Source: a virus. From it: a stretch of 40,597 nt of DNA. Below are positions 22,862 to 30,814 of this stretch, one piece after another. Positions within the stretch are counted from its first letter, which is position 1. Each line of letters starts with the position of its first letter. The stretch spans positions 1 through 40,597 of IMG/VR virus record IMGVR_UViG_3300035698_016543. The stretch is one strand, 5' to 3'. The position numbers and the translations under genes were made by a program. The notes beneath the pieces are model-generated. The model worked only from the letters and a program-made list of their open reading frames with translations. It ran no database searches and was not told where the DNA came from.

Positions 22862-23029
22862 ATGGCATCTAGAGATGGGTCAGGGCCTAATGGCGAGGGA
22901 CCGAGGACTGGAAGGGGATTAGGAAATTGTCCTCCTAAAGTTGGTCTACAATCTATGTTCCCATTAGCAAAGAGATATTTTGGTAGAGGATTAAGGAGAG
23001 GACGTAGATTTGGAAGAAGGGGTAGATAA
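22862..23029 (+). CDS. DUF5320 family protein
   Basis: 55 aa. 'MASRDGSGPNGEGPRTGRGLGNC' is the defining signature of DUF5320 (xxxDGTGPxGxGPxTGRGxGxC), followed by a strongly Arg/Gly-rich tail (GRGLRRGRRFGRRGR). DUF5320 proteins are common in anaerobic bacteria and archaea and unusual in a phage. Function unknown; the Arg-rich tail suggests nucleic-acid binding. Confidence 0.8.
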   Translation: MASRDGSGPNGEGPRTGRGLGNCPPKVGLQSMFPLAKRYFGRGLRRGRRFGRRGR

Positions 23030-23064
23030 TGAAACTATGCGATGTTCCAGTAAACGGTTTTTAG
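23029..23064 (+). other. Eleven-codon frame, in frame with the following YopX-like gene
   Basis: ATG overlaps the DUF5320 stop (TAATG) and reads MKLCDVPVNGF before TAG. After the TAG the same frame stays open into the YopX-like gene (ATG at 23095). The opening resembles 'M.L.dVPv...F.F' starts of small phage proteins, so this may be the broken front of a longer gene or a short leader peptide. Confidence 0.35.
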
Positions 23065-23094
23065 TTTTGGTATAGAAGCCTAAAGGAGGCTAAG

Positions 23095-23544
23095 ATGCTT
23101 AAATTTAGGGCGGTAATAACTAAAGATATCAAACTTAATTCTATAACATTATTCTTTACATTTAGGAGATTGTTGAAATTGATAACTGAACCAATGCATC
23201 CTGATGTAAAGATGCTTCTACTCCCTTGGATCAAAGAAGGGAATGAGCCAGATAGATTCACTCAATTCCAAGACAATAACGGAAAGAATATCTATGAAAA
23301 TGATATCTTAGATTGGGGAGAGAATATAGTCGGTCAGGTTTGTTATGGGCACAAAGGATGGGAATTCCGATATTGGCATGATGATCCAAGAAGTTTCAGT
23401 TTTGATGATAATGGGAATTACATTTATGATAAAGTAGAAGAAATTGTATCATTGGATGAAGTTTGTATGGGTGGTGCTATTATAGTATCTATTATAAGTA
23501 ATACACATAAAATTCCAGGAGATATGGCAAATAGTAATGATTAA
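23095..23544 (+). CDS. YopX-like protein
   Basis: 149 aa, ATG with AGGAGG six bases upstream. 'RFTQFQDNNGKNIYENDILDW' is the central YopX signature (QyTGlkDknGk.IyegDii), 'VGQVCYGHKGWEFRY' is the next strand, and 'AIIVSIISNTHKIP' is close to the closing 'vIGNiyenP'. YopX proteins are common in phages of Firmicutes; role unknown. The residues before the signature are unusual (hydrophobic 'ITLFFTFRRLL'). Confidence 0.8.
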   Translation: MLKFRAVITKDIKLNSITLFFTFRRLLKLITEPMHPDVKMLLLPWIKEGNEPDRFTQFQDNNGKNIYENDILDWGENIVGQVCYGHKGWEFRYWHDDPRSFSFDDNGNYIYDKVEEIVSLDEVCMGGAIIVSIISNTHKIPGDMANSND

Positions 23545-23968
23545 ATACAATATCTTTTCCTCAAAAATGCAAACTATAACTAACCCTTGTAATTGTGTAG
23601 GAATAATGGGAAAAGGGTTAGTCTTAGAATTCAAAAAGAGATTTCCTGATATGTTTAGAGATTATGTTCTGTTATGTAAGAATAAAGAAATAATAGTTGG
23701 TCATCCATATCTATATAAACTATCAACACCTTGGATTCTTAATTTTCCTACTAAAAATACATTAGCACCTTCACGTCTGTGGTATATTATAGATGGACTA
23801 CTATATCTAAAAAATATGTATAAAACGTGGGGAATTACATCTATTGCTATCCCTGCACTTGGATGTGGGTATGGTGGATTAGAATGGACGAAGATACAAC
23901 CTATTATGGATAAGTATTTAGAAGAATTAGATATTCCAGTAGAAATTTATGAACCAAGGGGTCATTAG
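23537..23968 (+). CDS. DarG-type macrodomain protein 1
   Basis: 143 aa, overlapping the YopX-like gene by 8 bases. 'TNPCNCVGIMGKGLVLEFKKRFPDMFRDYVLLCK' is the ADP-ribose-binding first loop (Asn, Met-Gly-Lys-Gly), 'WILNFPTKNTLAPSR' carries the Lys that acts in DarG de-ADP-ribosylation (K73 here), and 'SIAIPALGCGYGGLEW' is the phosphate loop. DarG antitoxins remove ADP-ribose from DNA modified by DarT. The protein is the macrodomain alone, without DarG's C-terminal toxin-binding part. A paralogue lies at 31240-31677. Confidence 0.88.
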   Translation: MIKYNIFSSKMQTITNPCNCVGIMGKGLVLEFKKRFPDMFRDYVLLCKNKEIIVGHPYLYKLSTPWILNFPTKNTLAPSRLWYIIDGLLYLKNMYKTWGITSIAIPALGCGYGGLEWTKIQPIMDKYLEELDIPVEIYEPRGH

Positions 23969-24154
23969 ATGAAAAAATGTAAAGTAACTTTTACTATCAG
24001 TTTTGAATCATGGAATCCTATAGATGATGATTATGCCAAAGATAGAGCTATAGATTGGTTCATAGAAGAAGCTCATGTGGGTCCTGAACATTTTCGTAAG
24101 CAACTTGAGCTTATGAGAGATATTAACTTTAAAGTTGAATGTAAGGAGTGCTAA
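23969..24154 (+). CDS. Small hypothetical protein (61 aa)
   Basis: Begins immediately after the macrodomain stop. 'KKCKVTFTISFESWNPIDDD' then a helix 'AKDRAIDWFIEEAHVGPEHFRKQLELMR' and a 'VECKEC' end. Beta-alpha pattern; no family recognised. Confidence 0.6.
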   Translation: MKKCKVTFTISFESWNPIDDDYAKDRAIDWFIEEAHVGPEHFRKQLELMRDINFKVECKEC

Positions 24155-24724
24155 ATGACATGCATAGTTGGATGGATTCAAGATGGCGATGTATATATAG
24201 GTGGAGATTCAGCTTGTAGCTCAGGATATGATAAAAAAATACAAGCTGGAAATAATACGAAAGTATTCCAGAATGGTGAAATGATATTTGGTAGTGCTGG
24301 TTCTATTCGTTTAAGACAAATATTAGAATATTCTTTAGTCATTCCTCACCACCCAGTAGAAAAAGATACTTATCAATATTTATGTACTGATTTTATTGAT
24401 GCTGTTAGAATATGTTTGAAGAATAAAGGGCATACAAAAGTAAAGGATAACGAAGAAACTCAAAATGGTTTATTTCTATTAGGCTATAGAAGAAGTTTAT
24501 ACAGAATCAGTTATGATTTCCAGGTGGTAGAATTGGTATGGAATTACAGTGCAGTTGGATGTGCTGAAGATTATGCTCTAGGAGCTTTATATGTATTGAA
24601 TAAGTATGCTATGGATAAAACTCCAGAAGAGAAATTGACTGAAGCTTTAGAAGTAGCATCTACTTTTTCAGCATATGTAAGTCCACCTTTTAAAATAATT
24701 AAATTAGAGAAAAAGGAACAATAG
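24155..24724 (+). CDS. HslV/proteasome-like Ntn hydrolase
   Basis: 189 aa. After removal of Met the first residue is Thr (TCIVG), the Ntn nucleophile. Asp17 of the mature chain (YIGGDSA) matches HslV Asp17 and Lys35 (NNTKVF) takes the place of Lys33. 'YSAVGCAEDYALGALY' corresponds to the conserved 'gsGg.yAlgA' helix. Bacterial and phage proteins of this type are single-ring peptidases. No HslU-like ATPase is present, so it may act alone or with host factors. It could process virion or defence proteins. Confidence 0.85.
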   Translation: MTCIVGWIQDGDVYIGGDSACSSGYDKKIQAGNNTKVFQNGEMIFGSAGSIRLRQILEYSLVIPHHPVEKDTYQYLCTDFIDAVRICLKNKGHTKVKDNEETQNGLFLLGYRRSLYRISYDFQVVELVWNYSAVGCAEDYALGALYVLNKYAMDKTPEEKLTEALEVASTFSAYVSPPFKIIKLEKKEQ

Positions 24725-24800
24725 TAAGCCTACAACGAATCCGGTTTACCAAAATAATGAGCTTACCGGAAACTCATATCAAAAACGGAGGTGGGTCGTT

Positions 24801-25661
24801 ATGACTTACAAAGAAAACCTAGTAGTAGCCATTAAAAGTGGAGGACAGATTCTAAGAGAGAAGGATAGTTCTGTAACTTTGCCTTTCGGTTCAGAATTCT
24901 CGATTCTGCTAAAGAACTTAGACTCTCGGAAGGCAACAGTAAGAATCAGTATTGATGGAAAGAATATTATGGATGGAAAAGAACTAGTGGTAGATGGCAA
25001 TTCATCTGGAGAAATAGAAAGATTTATCAGAGAAGGTGGAAGAAGATTTCGTTTCATCCAGAAAACAAAGGAGATAGCTGAGTATCGTGGAGATAGGATT
25101 GACGATAGTCTTATCAAAGTTGATTACCGATTTGAAAAAAGAGTGAATGAAGTAATTACAGAACATCATCATTATCACGATTGGGATTTCTATTATCCTT
25201 GGGGACCCAGATATATACCTTGGTGTGAACCAACAATATATCTCCATTGGACAGGAGGTTCTGGTTGTAGTTCAGATGATGCGCCTATATGTGATAGTAC
25301 ATCTCAAGTCTCTTATAATATGAGTGTAGACAACGAGAGTATACCTAATGTAAAATCTCTTTCTGCACAGCTAAATGCTGATGAAGGAATCACGGTGGAA
25401 GGTAGTAAATCGTACCAAAATTTCATTCCATCTCATACTAAGGAACTTGAAGAGCAGTGGCATACGATTGTCATCAGATTGAAAGGCTATAAGGATACTC
25501 CTCTTCCAAAACCATACCCTGACTTGGTACAAATTTTTAATAAGGGTATTAGAGTAGAGAAAGCTATTACTGTGAAAGATAAATTGATATGTCCTACTTG
25601 TGGATTAAAATCGAAATCTAATGCTGAGTATTGCTCCAGATGTGGGACTTATTTAGGATAA
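24801..25661 (+). CDS. Beta-rich phage protein with C-terminal zinc ribbon
   Basis: 286 aa, ATG with GGAGGTGGG upstream. N-terminal 'PFGSEFSILLKNLDSRKATVRISIDGKNIMDGKELVVDGNSSGEIERFIREGGRRFRFI' matches a beta-sandwich seen in many uncharacterised phage and microbial proteins (kN...r..v.I.IDG....g..lvv.....g.ieRf). The middle is His/Trp/Pro-rich (HHHYHDWDFYYPWGPRYIPW). Residues about 262-286 form a CPTC...CSRC zinc ribbon. Possibly virion-exposed or a metal-binding adhesin; not certain. Confidence 0.7.
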   Translation: MTYKENLVVAIKSGGQILREKDSSVTLPFGSEFSILLKNLDSRKATVRISIDGKNIMDGKELVVDGNSSGEIERFIREGGRRFRFIQKTKEIAEYRGDRIDDSLIKVDYRFEKRVNEVITEHHHYHDWDFYYPWGPRYIPWCEPTIYLHWTGGSGCSSDDAPICDSTSQVSYNMSVDNESIPNVKSLSAQLNADEGITVEGSKSYQNFIPSHTKELEEQWHTIVIRLKGYKDTPLPKPYPDLVQIFNKGIRVEKAITVKDKLICPTCGLKSKSNAEYCSRCGTYLG

Positions 25662-25685
25662 GTTGTGGATTGTATATATCTTCTG

Positions 25686-25718
25686 GAAGCACTCAGAATA
25701 TGGTGGTCTGAGTGCTTC
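25686..25718 (+). terminator. Strong 12-bp hairpin
   Basis: GAAGCACTCAGA/TCTGAGTGCTTC with a 9-nt loop sits right after the beta-rich gene and before the next ribosome site. It has no U-run, so it may be an RNA-processing or stability element rather than a true terminator. Confidence 0.5.
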
Positions 25719-25740
25719 TAGTAGAGTAAAGGAGATAAAA

Positions 25741-25893
25741 ATGAAAGAAGGTGAATGTAACTCTGATAGCGATGTTCCATATCAGTCAGCTAGGATATAC
25801 GATCAAGGAAAGTTAGCATTTCGTTGTGGTTGTGGTAGGATTATAACTACGCATAAAGGATATAGGAGAATAAAATGCCAAAGATATTCGTAG
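25741..25893 (+). CDS. Small Cys-rich hypothetical protein (50 aa)
   Basis: ATG at 25741 chosen because AAAGGAG lies eight bases upstream; the frame is open earlier but only through the hairpin. 'KLAFRCGCGRIITTHKGYRRIKCQRYS' has clustered Cys and basic residues like a half zinc ribbon. Overlaps the next gene by 19 bases. Confidence 0.55.
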   Translation: MKEGECNSDSDVPYQSARIYDQGKLAFRCGCGRIITTHKGYRRIKCQRYS

Positions 25894-26081
25894 ATGCTTC
25901 TGTCGAGGAATACCATCCTGATTTTTATGAAACAAAAGATGCTCTGTTTGGTCAGAACCCGAACCTTCCTAGTTTTGAGATTAGTGACGGAGAATTGCAG
26001 TGGATGAGAAAAACAAGAGAAGAATATGAGAGATTGTCCCAAAGACTTTTTGAATTATGCCATAGCTATAAAGGAGAATAA
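25875..26081 (+). CDS. Small hypothetical protein (68 aa)
   Basis: ATG inside the previous gene. Acidic, with a C-terminal helix (SDGELQWMRKTREEYERLSQ). No family recognised. Confidence 0.55.
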   Translation: MPKIFVDASVEEYHPDFYETKDALFGQNPNLPSFEISDGELQWMRKTREEYERLSQRLFELCHSYKGE

Positions 26082-26085
26082 TTGA

Positions 26086-26403
26086 ATGGAAGAAAATACA
26101 GTCGAGAATCATAGTGTGGAGTATAATTTTTATTTCATCATTTGGGCAGATCCAACTTTACTAACTGGGAATAAAGATTTGGTTGACGAACAGGAAGATC
26201 CCATTATAATGGGAGGTGCTGGAATTCTAGATGAGAGAGAAGATACTTATCATCTGCTAAGTATTTTTCCATTAACTCAAGAACATCCTTCTGGTCTTAA
26301 GTGTGCAAAGATGATTATTCCTAAAGGGCAGTGTATCTATATCTTACCTTTAAGTGTTTCTAAAAAAAAGTTAAGAAAAATAATGAAAAAATATTCCTTA
26401 TAA
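26086..26403 (+). CDS. Hypothetical protein (105 aa)
   Basis: ATG with AAAGGAG about ten bases upstream. Acidic N-terminus, a beta-rich middle, and a Lys-rich tail (SKKKLRKIMKKYSL). No recognised domain. Confidence 0.6.
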   Translation: MEENTVENHSVEYNFYFIIWADPTLLTGNKDLVDEQEDPIIMGGAGILDEREDTYHLLSIFPLTQEHPSGLKCAKMIIPKGQCIYILPLSVSKKKLRKIMKKYSL

Positions 26404-26426
26404 GATTTAAAAAAAAGGAGACGCTA

Positions 26427-26621
26427 TTGAAGCGAAAAACACAACCTACCCAACTAAATTTCCCATTCATAAAGGATAGAGATATTTGTCCTGAATGTGG
26501 AAATATCATAACATCAAATACCTATGATACCTATGTGGTCAAGAGATGCCTCAATTGTCAATATAGTTATGTCAGTGAAAAAAATAATAATATATCTATT
26601 GAAGAAAGAGAGGAGGAGTAA
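26427..26621 (+). CDS. Small zinc-ribbon protein (64 aa)
   Basis: TTG start with AAGGAG eight bases upstream. ICPECG and CLNCQYSY make a classic zinc ribbon, followed by an acidic tail. Likely a small metal-binding adaptor; target unknown. Confidence 0.65.
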   Translation: MKRKTQPTQLNFPFIKDRDICPECGNIITSNTYDTYVVKRCLNCQYSYVSEKNNNISIEEREEE

Positions 26622-26622
26622 A

Positions 26623-26796
26623 ATGGTAAAATATTATTGCGACAGATGTGGTAGGGAGATAGAAAATATTAATCATTTTTTCTATGTAGGTCTTAAAGAT
26701 GATGATAATGAATGGGATGACAAGATGGTATGTCTAGATTGCTGGGAAAAAGCTTTAACTTGGTTAAGAGTTAGTTATGATGAAACTGATGCTTAA
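26623..26796 (+). CDS. Small zinc-ribbon protein (57 aa)
   Basis: I chose the ATG at 26623, right after AGGAGGAG, over earlier in-frame codons that overlap the previous gene. 'YYCDRCGREIENINHFF' and 'MVCLDCWEKAL' give two CxxC pairs in a treble-clef-like layout. Confidence 0.65.
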   Translation: MVKYYCDRCGREIENINHFFYVGLKDDDNEWDDKMVCLDCWEKALTWLRVSYDETDA

Positions 26797-26811
26797 TATA
26801 GGAGGATAAAG

Positions 26812-27054
26812 ATGTCAAGAGTTAGAGATTTGGAAATAAAAGTAGTTGCTCTTGAAGACAGAGTAAAGTGGCTTGAAAGTCAATCAAGGATACCTATTCT
26901 TGGGGATAGTCTTGGATGGATCGCAAATTGGAGACCTCCAGTAAAAGAAGTTATTGAATTACTCCTGAAAAATATGGACTTGGAGGTAGAGAGAGTTAAC
27001 AAACCAAGTAGTGAATGGAAACTAGTAAAGTGTAAAGATGAAATTAATATCTAA
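26812..27054 (+). CDS. Small protein with N-terminal coiled coil
   Basis: 80 aa, ATG with AGGAGG upstream. 'RVRDLEIKVVALEDRVKWLE' is a heptad coiled coil; the rest is helical and charged. It overlaps the following methyltransferase by 17 bases. Function unknown. Confidence 0.6.
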   Translation: MSRVRDLEIKVVALEDRVKWLESQSRIPILGDSLGWIANWRPPVKEVIELLLKNMDLEVERVNKPSSEWKLVKCKDEINI

Positions 27055-27676
27055 GGGATGGGGAAGAGTATCTGAAGTAAACTCTGCATCATATAGGTTA
27101 TTGGGCAGAGAACTCAATATACTTCCTCATTATTGGAGCAGATTTTGGGAGTATCCCTTCCTTGTCTTTAATACTATATTAGGTGGAAGTAGCAGTTTGA
27201 ATATCTTAGATGTTGGATGTGGTGGTTCTCTGCTCATACCTTATTTTATAAAGAGAAGATTCAAAGTAACCGGAGTTGATATTGATGATGTATCAAAAGA
27301 TTTTGAAGGAATTGATTTTATTCAGGGTGATATTAGGGAAGTAGAATTACCAAAAGAAGAGTTTGATAGAATATTCTGTGTTTCAGTATTAGAACATTTA
27401 GATTCTAGAATAGGTGAAGCGATTGAGAATATGATATCAGCATTAAAATTTGGTGGACTATTGGGAATAACCGTAGATATAAATAGATACCCACTTTCTC
27501 GGTTCAGAATCAGAAAGAATGAATTTGAAAGAATAATAGCTAATCCTTTAGGATTTGAATGTGGAGCATTTCCTATGGATTTATTAAAATCAGAAGATAC
27601 TGAAAGTGGTAGAAGAGCAGGTGCTGGATTAAGTGTCTTTGGATTTATATTAGAAAAGGAGGAGACAAATGATTGA
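27038..27676 (+). CDS. Class I SAM methyltransferase
   Basis: 212 aa. Motif I 'LNILDVGCGGSLLIPYF' (about 54-70), motif II 'VTGVDIDDV', 'FIQGDIREVELP' and 'FDRIFCVSVLEHLD' are all present. Resembles small-molecule or lipid/sugar methyltransferases. Not closely similar to the tandem pair in the late operon. Substrate unknown. Confidence 0.8.
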   Translation: MKLISKGWGRVSEVNSASYRLLGRELNILPHYWSRFWEYPFLVFNTILGGSSSLNILDVGCGGSLLIPYFIKRRFKVTGVDIDDVSKDFEGIDFIQGDIREVELPKEEFDRIFCVSVLEHLDSRIGEAIENMISALKFGGLLGITVDINRYPLSRFRIRKNEFERIIANPLGFECGAFPMDLLKSEDTESGRRAGAGLSVFGFILEKEETND

Positions 27677-27965
27677 CAAAGAGCTAATCGAAGGCAGGAT
27701 AAGCCAAACCAATGCTAAGTATAAAGCTTATAGTGAAATTGCTTTACTTCTGGCTAATGATATCAAGGGAATAGTAGAAAAAGAACTTGGGGGGAAATGG
27801 GAAGCCGATATATGTTATTGTGAAATGCTTCAGATTAGTTGTGTTACAAGTGGAGAATTATCTTTAAAAGAATATAATAAATTTCGCAGTAAAGTATGGG
27901 ATTTTGAAAAGAAATTAAAAGAATTGTTTAATTTTGGTGAATTATGTTTAGGATTAAAAGGTTGA
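27669..27965 (+). CDS. Hypothetical helical protein (98 aa)
   Basis: ATG with AGGAGGAG upstream, overlapping the methyltransferase end. Helical with one CYCEML cluster. No family recognised. Confidence 0.55.
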   Translation: MIDKELIEGRISQTNAKYKAYSEIALLLANDIKGIVEKELGGKWEADICYCEMLQISCVTSGELSLKEYNKFRSKVWDFEKKLKELFNFGELCLGLKG

Positions 27966-27975
27966 TAAGTCCTAA

Positions 27976-28257
27976 TGGAGCAGACATTCAGAATGGTTAT
28001 TCGGTATCAAAACAGGACAACATTGTCATTGGTGTAGATGGATGAGGTCATTAGATGGGGAAGTCACTTGTAAGAATAAAAAGAGTCGATTCTGTGATGG
28101 GGATAGGATAAGAAGTTGGGATGGTTAATCTTGTGCAAAAGAATGTGGATACATTGATCTTGATGTTTGGTATGCTGAAGATAAAAACTATGATAAATAT
28201 TTCAATACGAAACAATATAAGTGCAATGATTGGACTATGTCCAATTATCTCAAATAA
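27976..28257 (+). pseudogene. Broken Cys-rich gene with internal stop
   Basis: One frame between two TAA codons reads WSRHSEWLFGIKTGQHCHWC, then continues to 'CDGDRIRSWDG', TAA (28126-28128), then 'SCAKECGYIDLDVWYAEDKN' and to the end at 28257. Both halves are protein-like, with Cys spacing continuing across the stop, and no start codon precedes the first half. I read it as a decayed Cys-rich gene rather than intergenic DNA. Confidence 0.55.
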
Positions 28258-28259
28258 AA

Positions 28260-28397
28260 ATGAAACGAATAAAAGCTCTTAATTATTTGATGGGTCAAGT
28301 AATGAAAGCAACTAAAGGTAAAGCTAATCCACATATAGTTATCAAATTACTTTTAGAAAGGTTAAATAAAATAGATGAAAAAATGGGGGTAAAGTAA
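28260..28397 (+). CDS. GatB/YqeY tail-like miniprotein (45 aa)
   Basis: '[20 protein letters not shown]' then [15 protein letters not shown] matches the closing helices of GatB ('[19 protein letters not shown]..lL'), the YqeY-like domain that contacts tRNA in the amidotransferase. The rest of GatB is absent. There is no clear ribosome site before the ATG, and a TTG 30 bases earlier is possible. It may be an RNA-binding miniprotein or a fragment captured from a host gatB; the motif match is strong but very short. Confidence 0.6.
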   Translation: MKRIKALNYLMGQVMKATKGKANPHIVIKLLLERLNKIDEKMGVK

Positions 28398-28523
28398 ATG
28401 ACAGCTAAATGCCCAGATTGTGGTGAGAGAGAACATATAGGAAAATATAAAGATGGATACGAATGCTATATCTGTGGATGCACATGGAGACAAGGACATA
28501 AGGGAGAGATAGAACATATATGA
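28398..28523 (+). CDS. Small zinc-ribbon protein (41 aa)
   Basis: ATG immediately follows the GatB-tail-like stop (TAAATG). CPDCGEREHIGKYKDGYECY then ICGC, a complete ribbon. Stop overlaps the next start (ATGA). Confidence 0.65.
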   Translation: MTAKCPDCGEREHIGKYKDGYECYICGCTWRQGHKGEIEHI

Positions 28524-28741
28524 GATTACGTAATCGTAAATGGCAATATGAGATATGTAAGAAATGTCACAGAAAGCAACGTCTTGCATGGGCTGTCAAT
28601 AATTTTATTTGGGATAAAGTTGTGCCAAAAAAATTCCGTAATCGTGTTCTCTGCTTTGAATGTTTCTTAGAGTTTGCTTCCCAGAAAAAAATAACAATTA
28701 CCCAAAATGATCTTTTATGTCTTGGATGGATAGATGTATAA
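28520..28741 (+). CDS. Basic zinc-ribbon protein (73 aa)
   Basis: CKKCHRKQRLAWAVNNFIWD and later CFECFLEFASQKK provide two CxxC pairs; N-terminus very basic (MRLRNRKWQ). ATGA overlap with the previous gene. Likely nucleic-acid binding. Confidence 0.65.
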   Translation: MRLRNRKWQYEICKKCHRKQRLAWAVNNFIWDKVVPKKFRNRVLCFECFLEFASQKKITITQNDLLCLGWIDV

Positions 28742-28754
28742 AGGAGATATAATC

Positions 28755-28997
28755 TTGATTTATAATCCAAAGGATTTAATATCTGTACTAAAATTTGTGA
28801 ATAGAGATTGTCCTAGCAGATCTAAGTGTTTTGGGATGTATCAAAGGATAACTGAACCAGAAGATACTGATACTGGATATAAGGTCAAGATACAATGCGA
28901 AAGTTGCAGAAAAATATTTTGGAAAACGGTTGATAGGATGGATGTTTCAGATAAGGCAAAGATTACTTTTAGAGAGACAAAACATAAGGAGGAGTAA
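28755..28997 (+). CDS. Small zinc-binding protein (80 aa)
   Basis: I chose the TTG at 28755 because AAAGGAGA lies eight bases before it; an ATG at 28734 has no such site and overlaps the previous gene. 'VNRDCPSRSKCFGMYQRI' and 'KIQCESCRKIFWKTV' form a Cys4 site. Confidence 0.6.
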   Translation: MIYNPKDLISVLKFVNRDCPSRSKCFGMYQRITEPEDTDTGYKVKIQCESCRKIFWKTVDRMDVSDKAKITFRETKHKEE

Positions 28998-29000
28998 AAA

Positions 29001-29891
29001 ATGAAATTAAATCTTGACCAATTAGAAATTGGAGAAATTCAAAGAAGTGAACATCTGACTTTATTTCCGCTAATCGGGAAAAGTCATCCCATAGGGTGTT
29101 CCACTTTGAAACATAGATTAAGCAAAGATGATTGCGAAGTTATTGAAACTAAGCAAGTATCAAATCTACTGATAAGCAATAAAAGTAGTAAGAAAGTTTT
29201 AGTTATGCTCGGTGAAGTATTAAAAGGTGGATGGCAGAATAGAGTAACGAAAAAACAAGTATTGATTAATAAAGATTCGAAAGAGATTGTCCCAGTACAT
29301 TGCGTTGAGGCTCGTAGGTGGTCAACTTCTGGAGAAGGAACTACATTATATGGTGTACACGGTGTGATAGCTGCTGGTTGTACATTCACTTATTGTTCTT
29401 CATCTTCAGTAGATATTATGTATACTTCGAATCAAACGGAGACATGGGATAACACTTCAGCATACTTATATGGAGCTAAAATTGCATCTACTACTGAAGA
29501 TCTATCTGAATATATAACTAAAAAGTCCAAGGAAATAAAAGAAGAAGTGAAACATTTCAAATGTGTACCCAAACAATTAGGGGTCATATTAAATTATAGA
29601 TTCTCTGGGAAGGAAATATGGATACTTGAAACATACTGTAGTTCTGGTTTGCTCAGGTCTAGATTAGAAGAAATCGTGAGGTCTGTACTATTAGAAGAGA
29701 TAATACATCAAGAAGAGAAAGTAGAAGGACTGACTGTAGAAAAATTTCTAAAGATGGTTCAGAATGTAACTTATGAAGAAATTGGCAAGATTGGTATTGG
29801 TATTTATTTTGAAACAAAGAATAATGGACTCAAAGGTGCACTGACTATATATAAAGATAACTTGATTTCGGTTCAATGTAGTCTATCGTAA
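29001..29891 (+). CDS. ARPP-1 domain protein
   Basis: 296 aa, ATG with AGGAGG upstream. 'VSNLLISNKSSKKVLVMLGEVLKGGWQNRVTKKQVLINKDSKEIVPVHCVEARRW' is the hallmark of the ARPP-1 domain ('v...G.el.gG.QnRv...svlv......ipV.CvE.gRW'). ARPP-1 is named for its association with ADP-ribosylglycohydrolase and rhodanese/phosphatase genes and belongs to NAD/ADP-ribose gene networks. The biochemical function is not known to me. It fits with the two macrodomain genes in this operon. Confidence 0.82.
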   Translation: MKLNLDQLEIGEIQRSEHLTLFPLIGKSHPIGCSTLKHRLSKDDCEVIETKQVSNLLISNKSSKKVLVMLGEVLKGGWQNRVTKKQVLINKDSKEIVPVHCVEARRWSTSGEGTTLYGVHGVIAAGCTFTYCSSSSVDIMYTSNQTETWDNTSAYLYGAKIASTTEDLSEYITKKSKEIKEEVKHFKCVPKQLGVILNYRFSGKEIWILETYCSSGLLRSRLEEIVRSVLLEEIIHQEEKVEGLTVEKFLKMVQNVTYEEIGKIGIGIYFETKNNGLKGALTIYKDNLISVQCSLS

Positions 29892-29913
29892 AGATAGATG
29901 AAAGGAGAATAAA

Positions 29914-30462
29914 ATGGATGAAAGATCGAAAGGGATTTTAATTACTTTTGGTAATTCTGCTGAACCTTATTATGGCAAAGTTATAGCGGTTGACCCAGAT
30001 TTTTTATATCCTTATACAGTAGAGATAGACATCCCCATTGATAGAAAAGGTGAAATAATTAAACTTCATTACGATTGTATAAATTGGGCTAATGCTTCTT
30101 ATTCGCCTAGCGATTGGGAATGCATAAATGAACATATTAAATATGATTATTCAGTGGCATCTGTTGATGGTATATGGGTTAGATTAAGTGATGACAGACT
30201 CTTCGATAATATGGCTAAAGAATACAGAATTATTGGGCATTTCATACCTAAAGGTAGTTTCATGTATTCTGATAGTTTTACTAGAGCTAGATATATGATA
30301 TGCCAAAGATGTGATTCTGAATCTGGGCTTCGTAAATCAATAGGGAAACATAATAAAGATATTGGAAGAAAAGAAATTGATTTGCGAGATTTAGACTACT
30401 TTAGTGTCTACTCTCAAAAATTATCTGGAATGGAAGTTCAAAGACGAGATATGGATATATAG
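29914..30462 (+). CDS. Hypothetical protein (182 aa)
   Basis: ATG with AAAGGAGA upstream. Beta-rich N-terminus (FGNSAEPYYGKVIAVDPDFL), then an acidic middle and a 'MICQRCDSESG' metal-like site near residue 128. No family recognised. Confidence 0.6.
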   Translation: MDERSKGILITFGNSAEPYYGKVIAVDPDFLYPYTVEIDIPIDRKGEIIKLHYDCINWANASYSPSDWECINEHIKYDYSVASVDGIWVRLSDDRLFDNMAKEYRIIGHFIPKGSFMYSDSFTRARYMICQRCDSESGLRKSIGKHNKDIGRKEIDLRDLDYFSVYSQKLSGMEVQRRDMDI

Positions 30463-30472
30463 GTGAGATTAA

Positions 30473-30796
30473 ATGAAAGATAGATTATATATAATGCTGT
30501 ATACTATAGATGCATTTGAAGGAGTGTCAGTCCCAATAGAATGGAAACCATTCGTTGATGAATGGGAAAAGAAATCAATTGATGCTGACGAGCCAATTTC
30601 AGTATTTACAGATTATGATGAGTATAGAGACTTTGAAGTTGAGAGTTCGCACCAAGCTAAAGATGGTTCTTATGGTACAGCATATTATGATTATGATGAT
30701 GTAGAAGATTTTAAGAAATGGTTTTCAGATTGGTATGATACTATGTGGGATGTATTATTGGAATATCTTCCGAAGAATGTACATTTGACGAATTAG
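30473..30796 (+). CDS. Very acidic hypothetical protein (107 aa)
   Basis: ATG with AGGTGAG upstream. I count about 26 Asp/Glu against about ten Lys/Arg, with tracts such as YYDYDDVEDFKKWFSDWYDT. Such acidity is seen in DNA-mimic anti-restriction proteins, but no known family signature is present. Confidence 0.6.
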   Translation: MKDRLYIMLYTIDAFEGVSVPIEWKPFVDEWEKKSIDADEPISVFTDYDEYRDFEVESSHQAKDGSYGTAYYDYDDVEDFKKWFSDWYDTMWDVLLEYLPKNVHLTN

Positions 30797-30814
30797 CTAT
30801 TAAGGAGAAATAAA

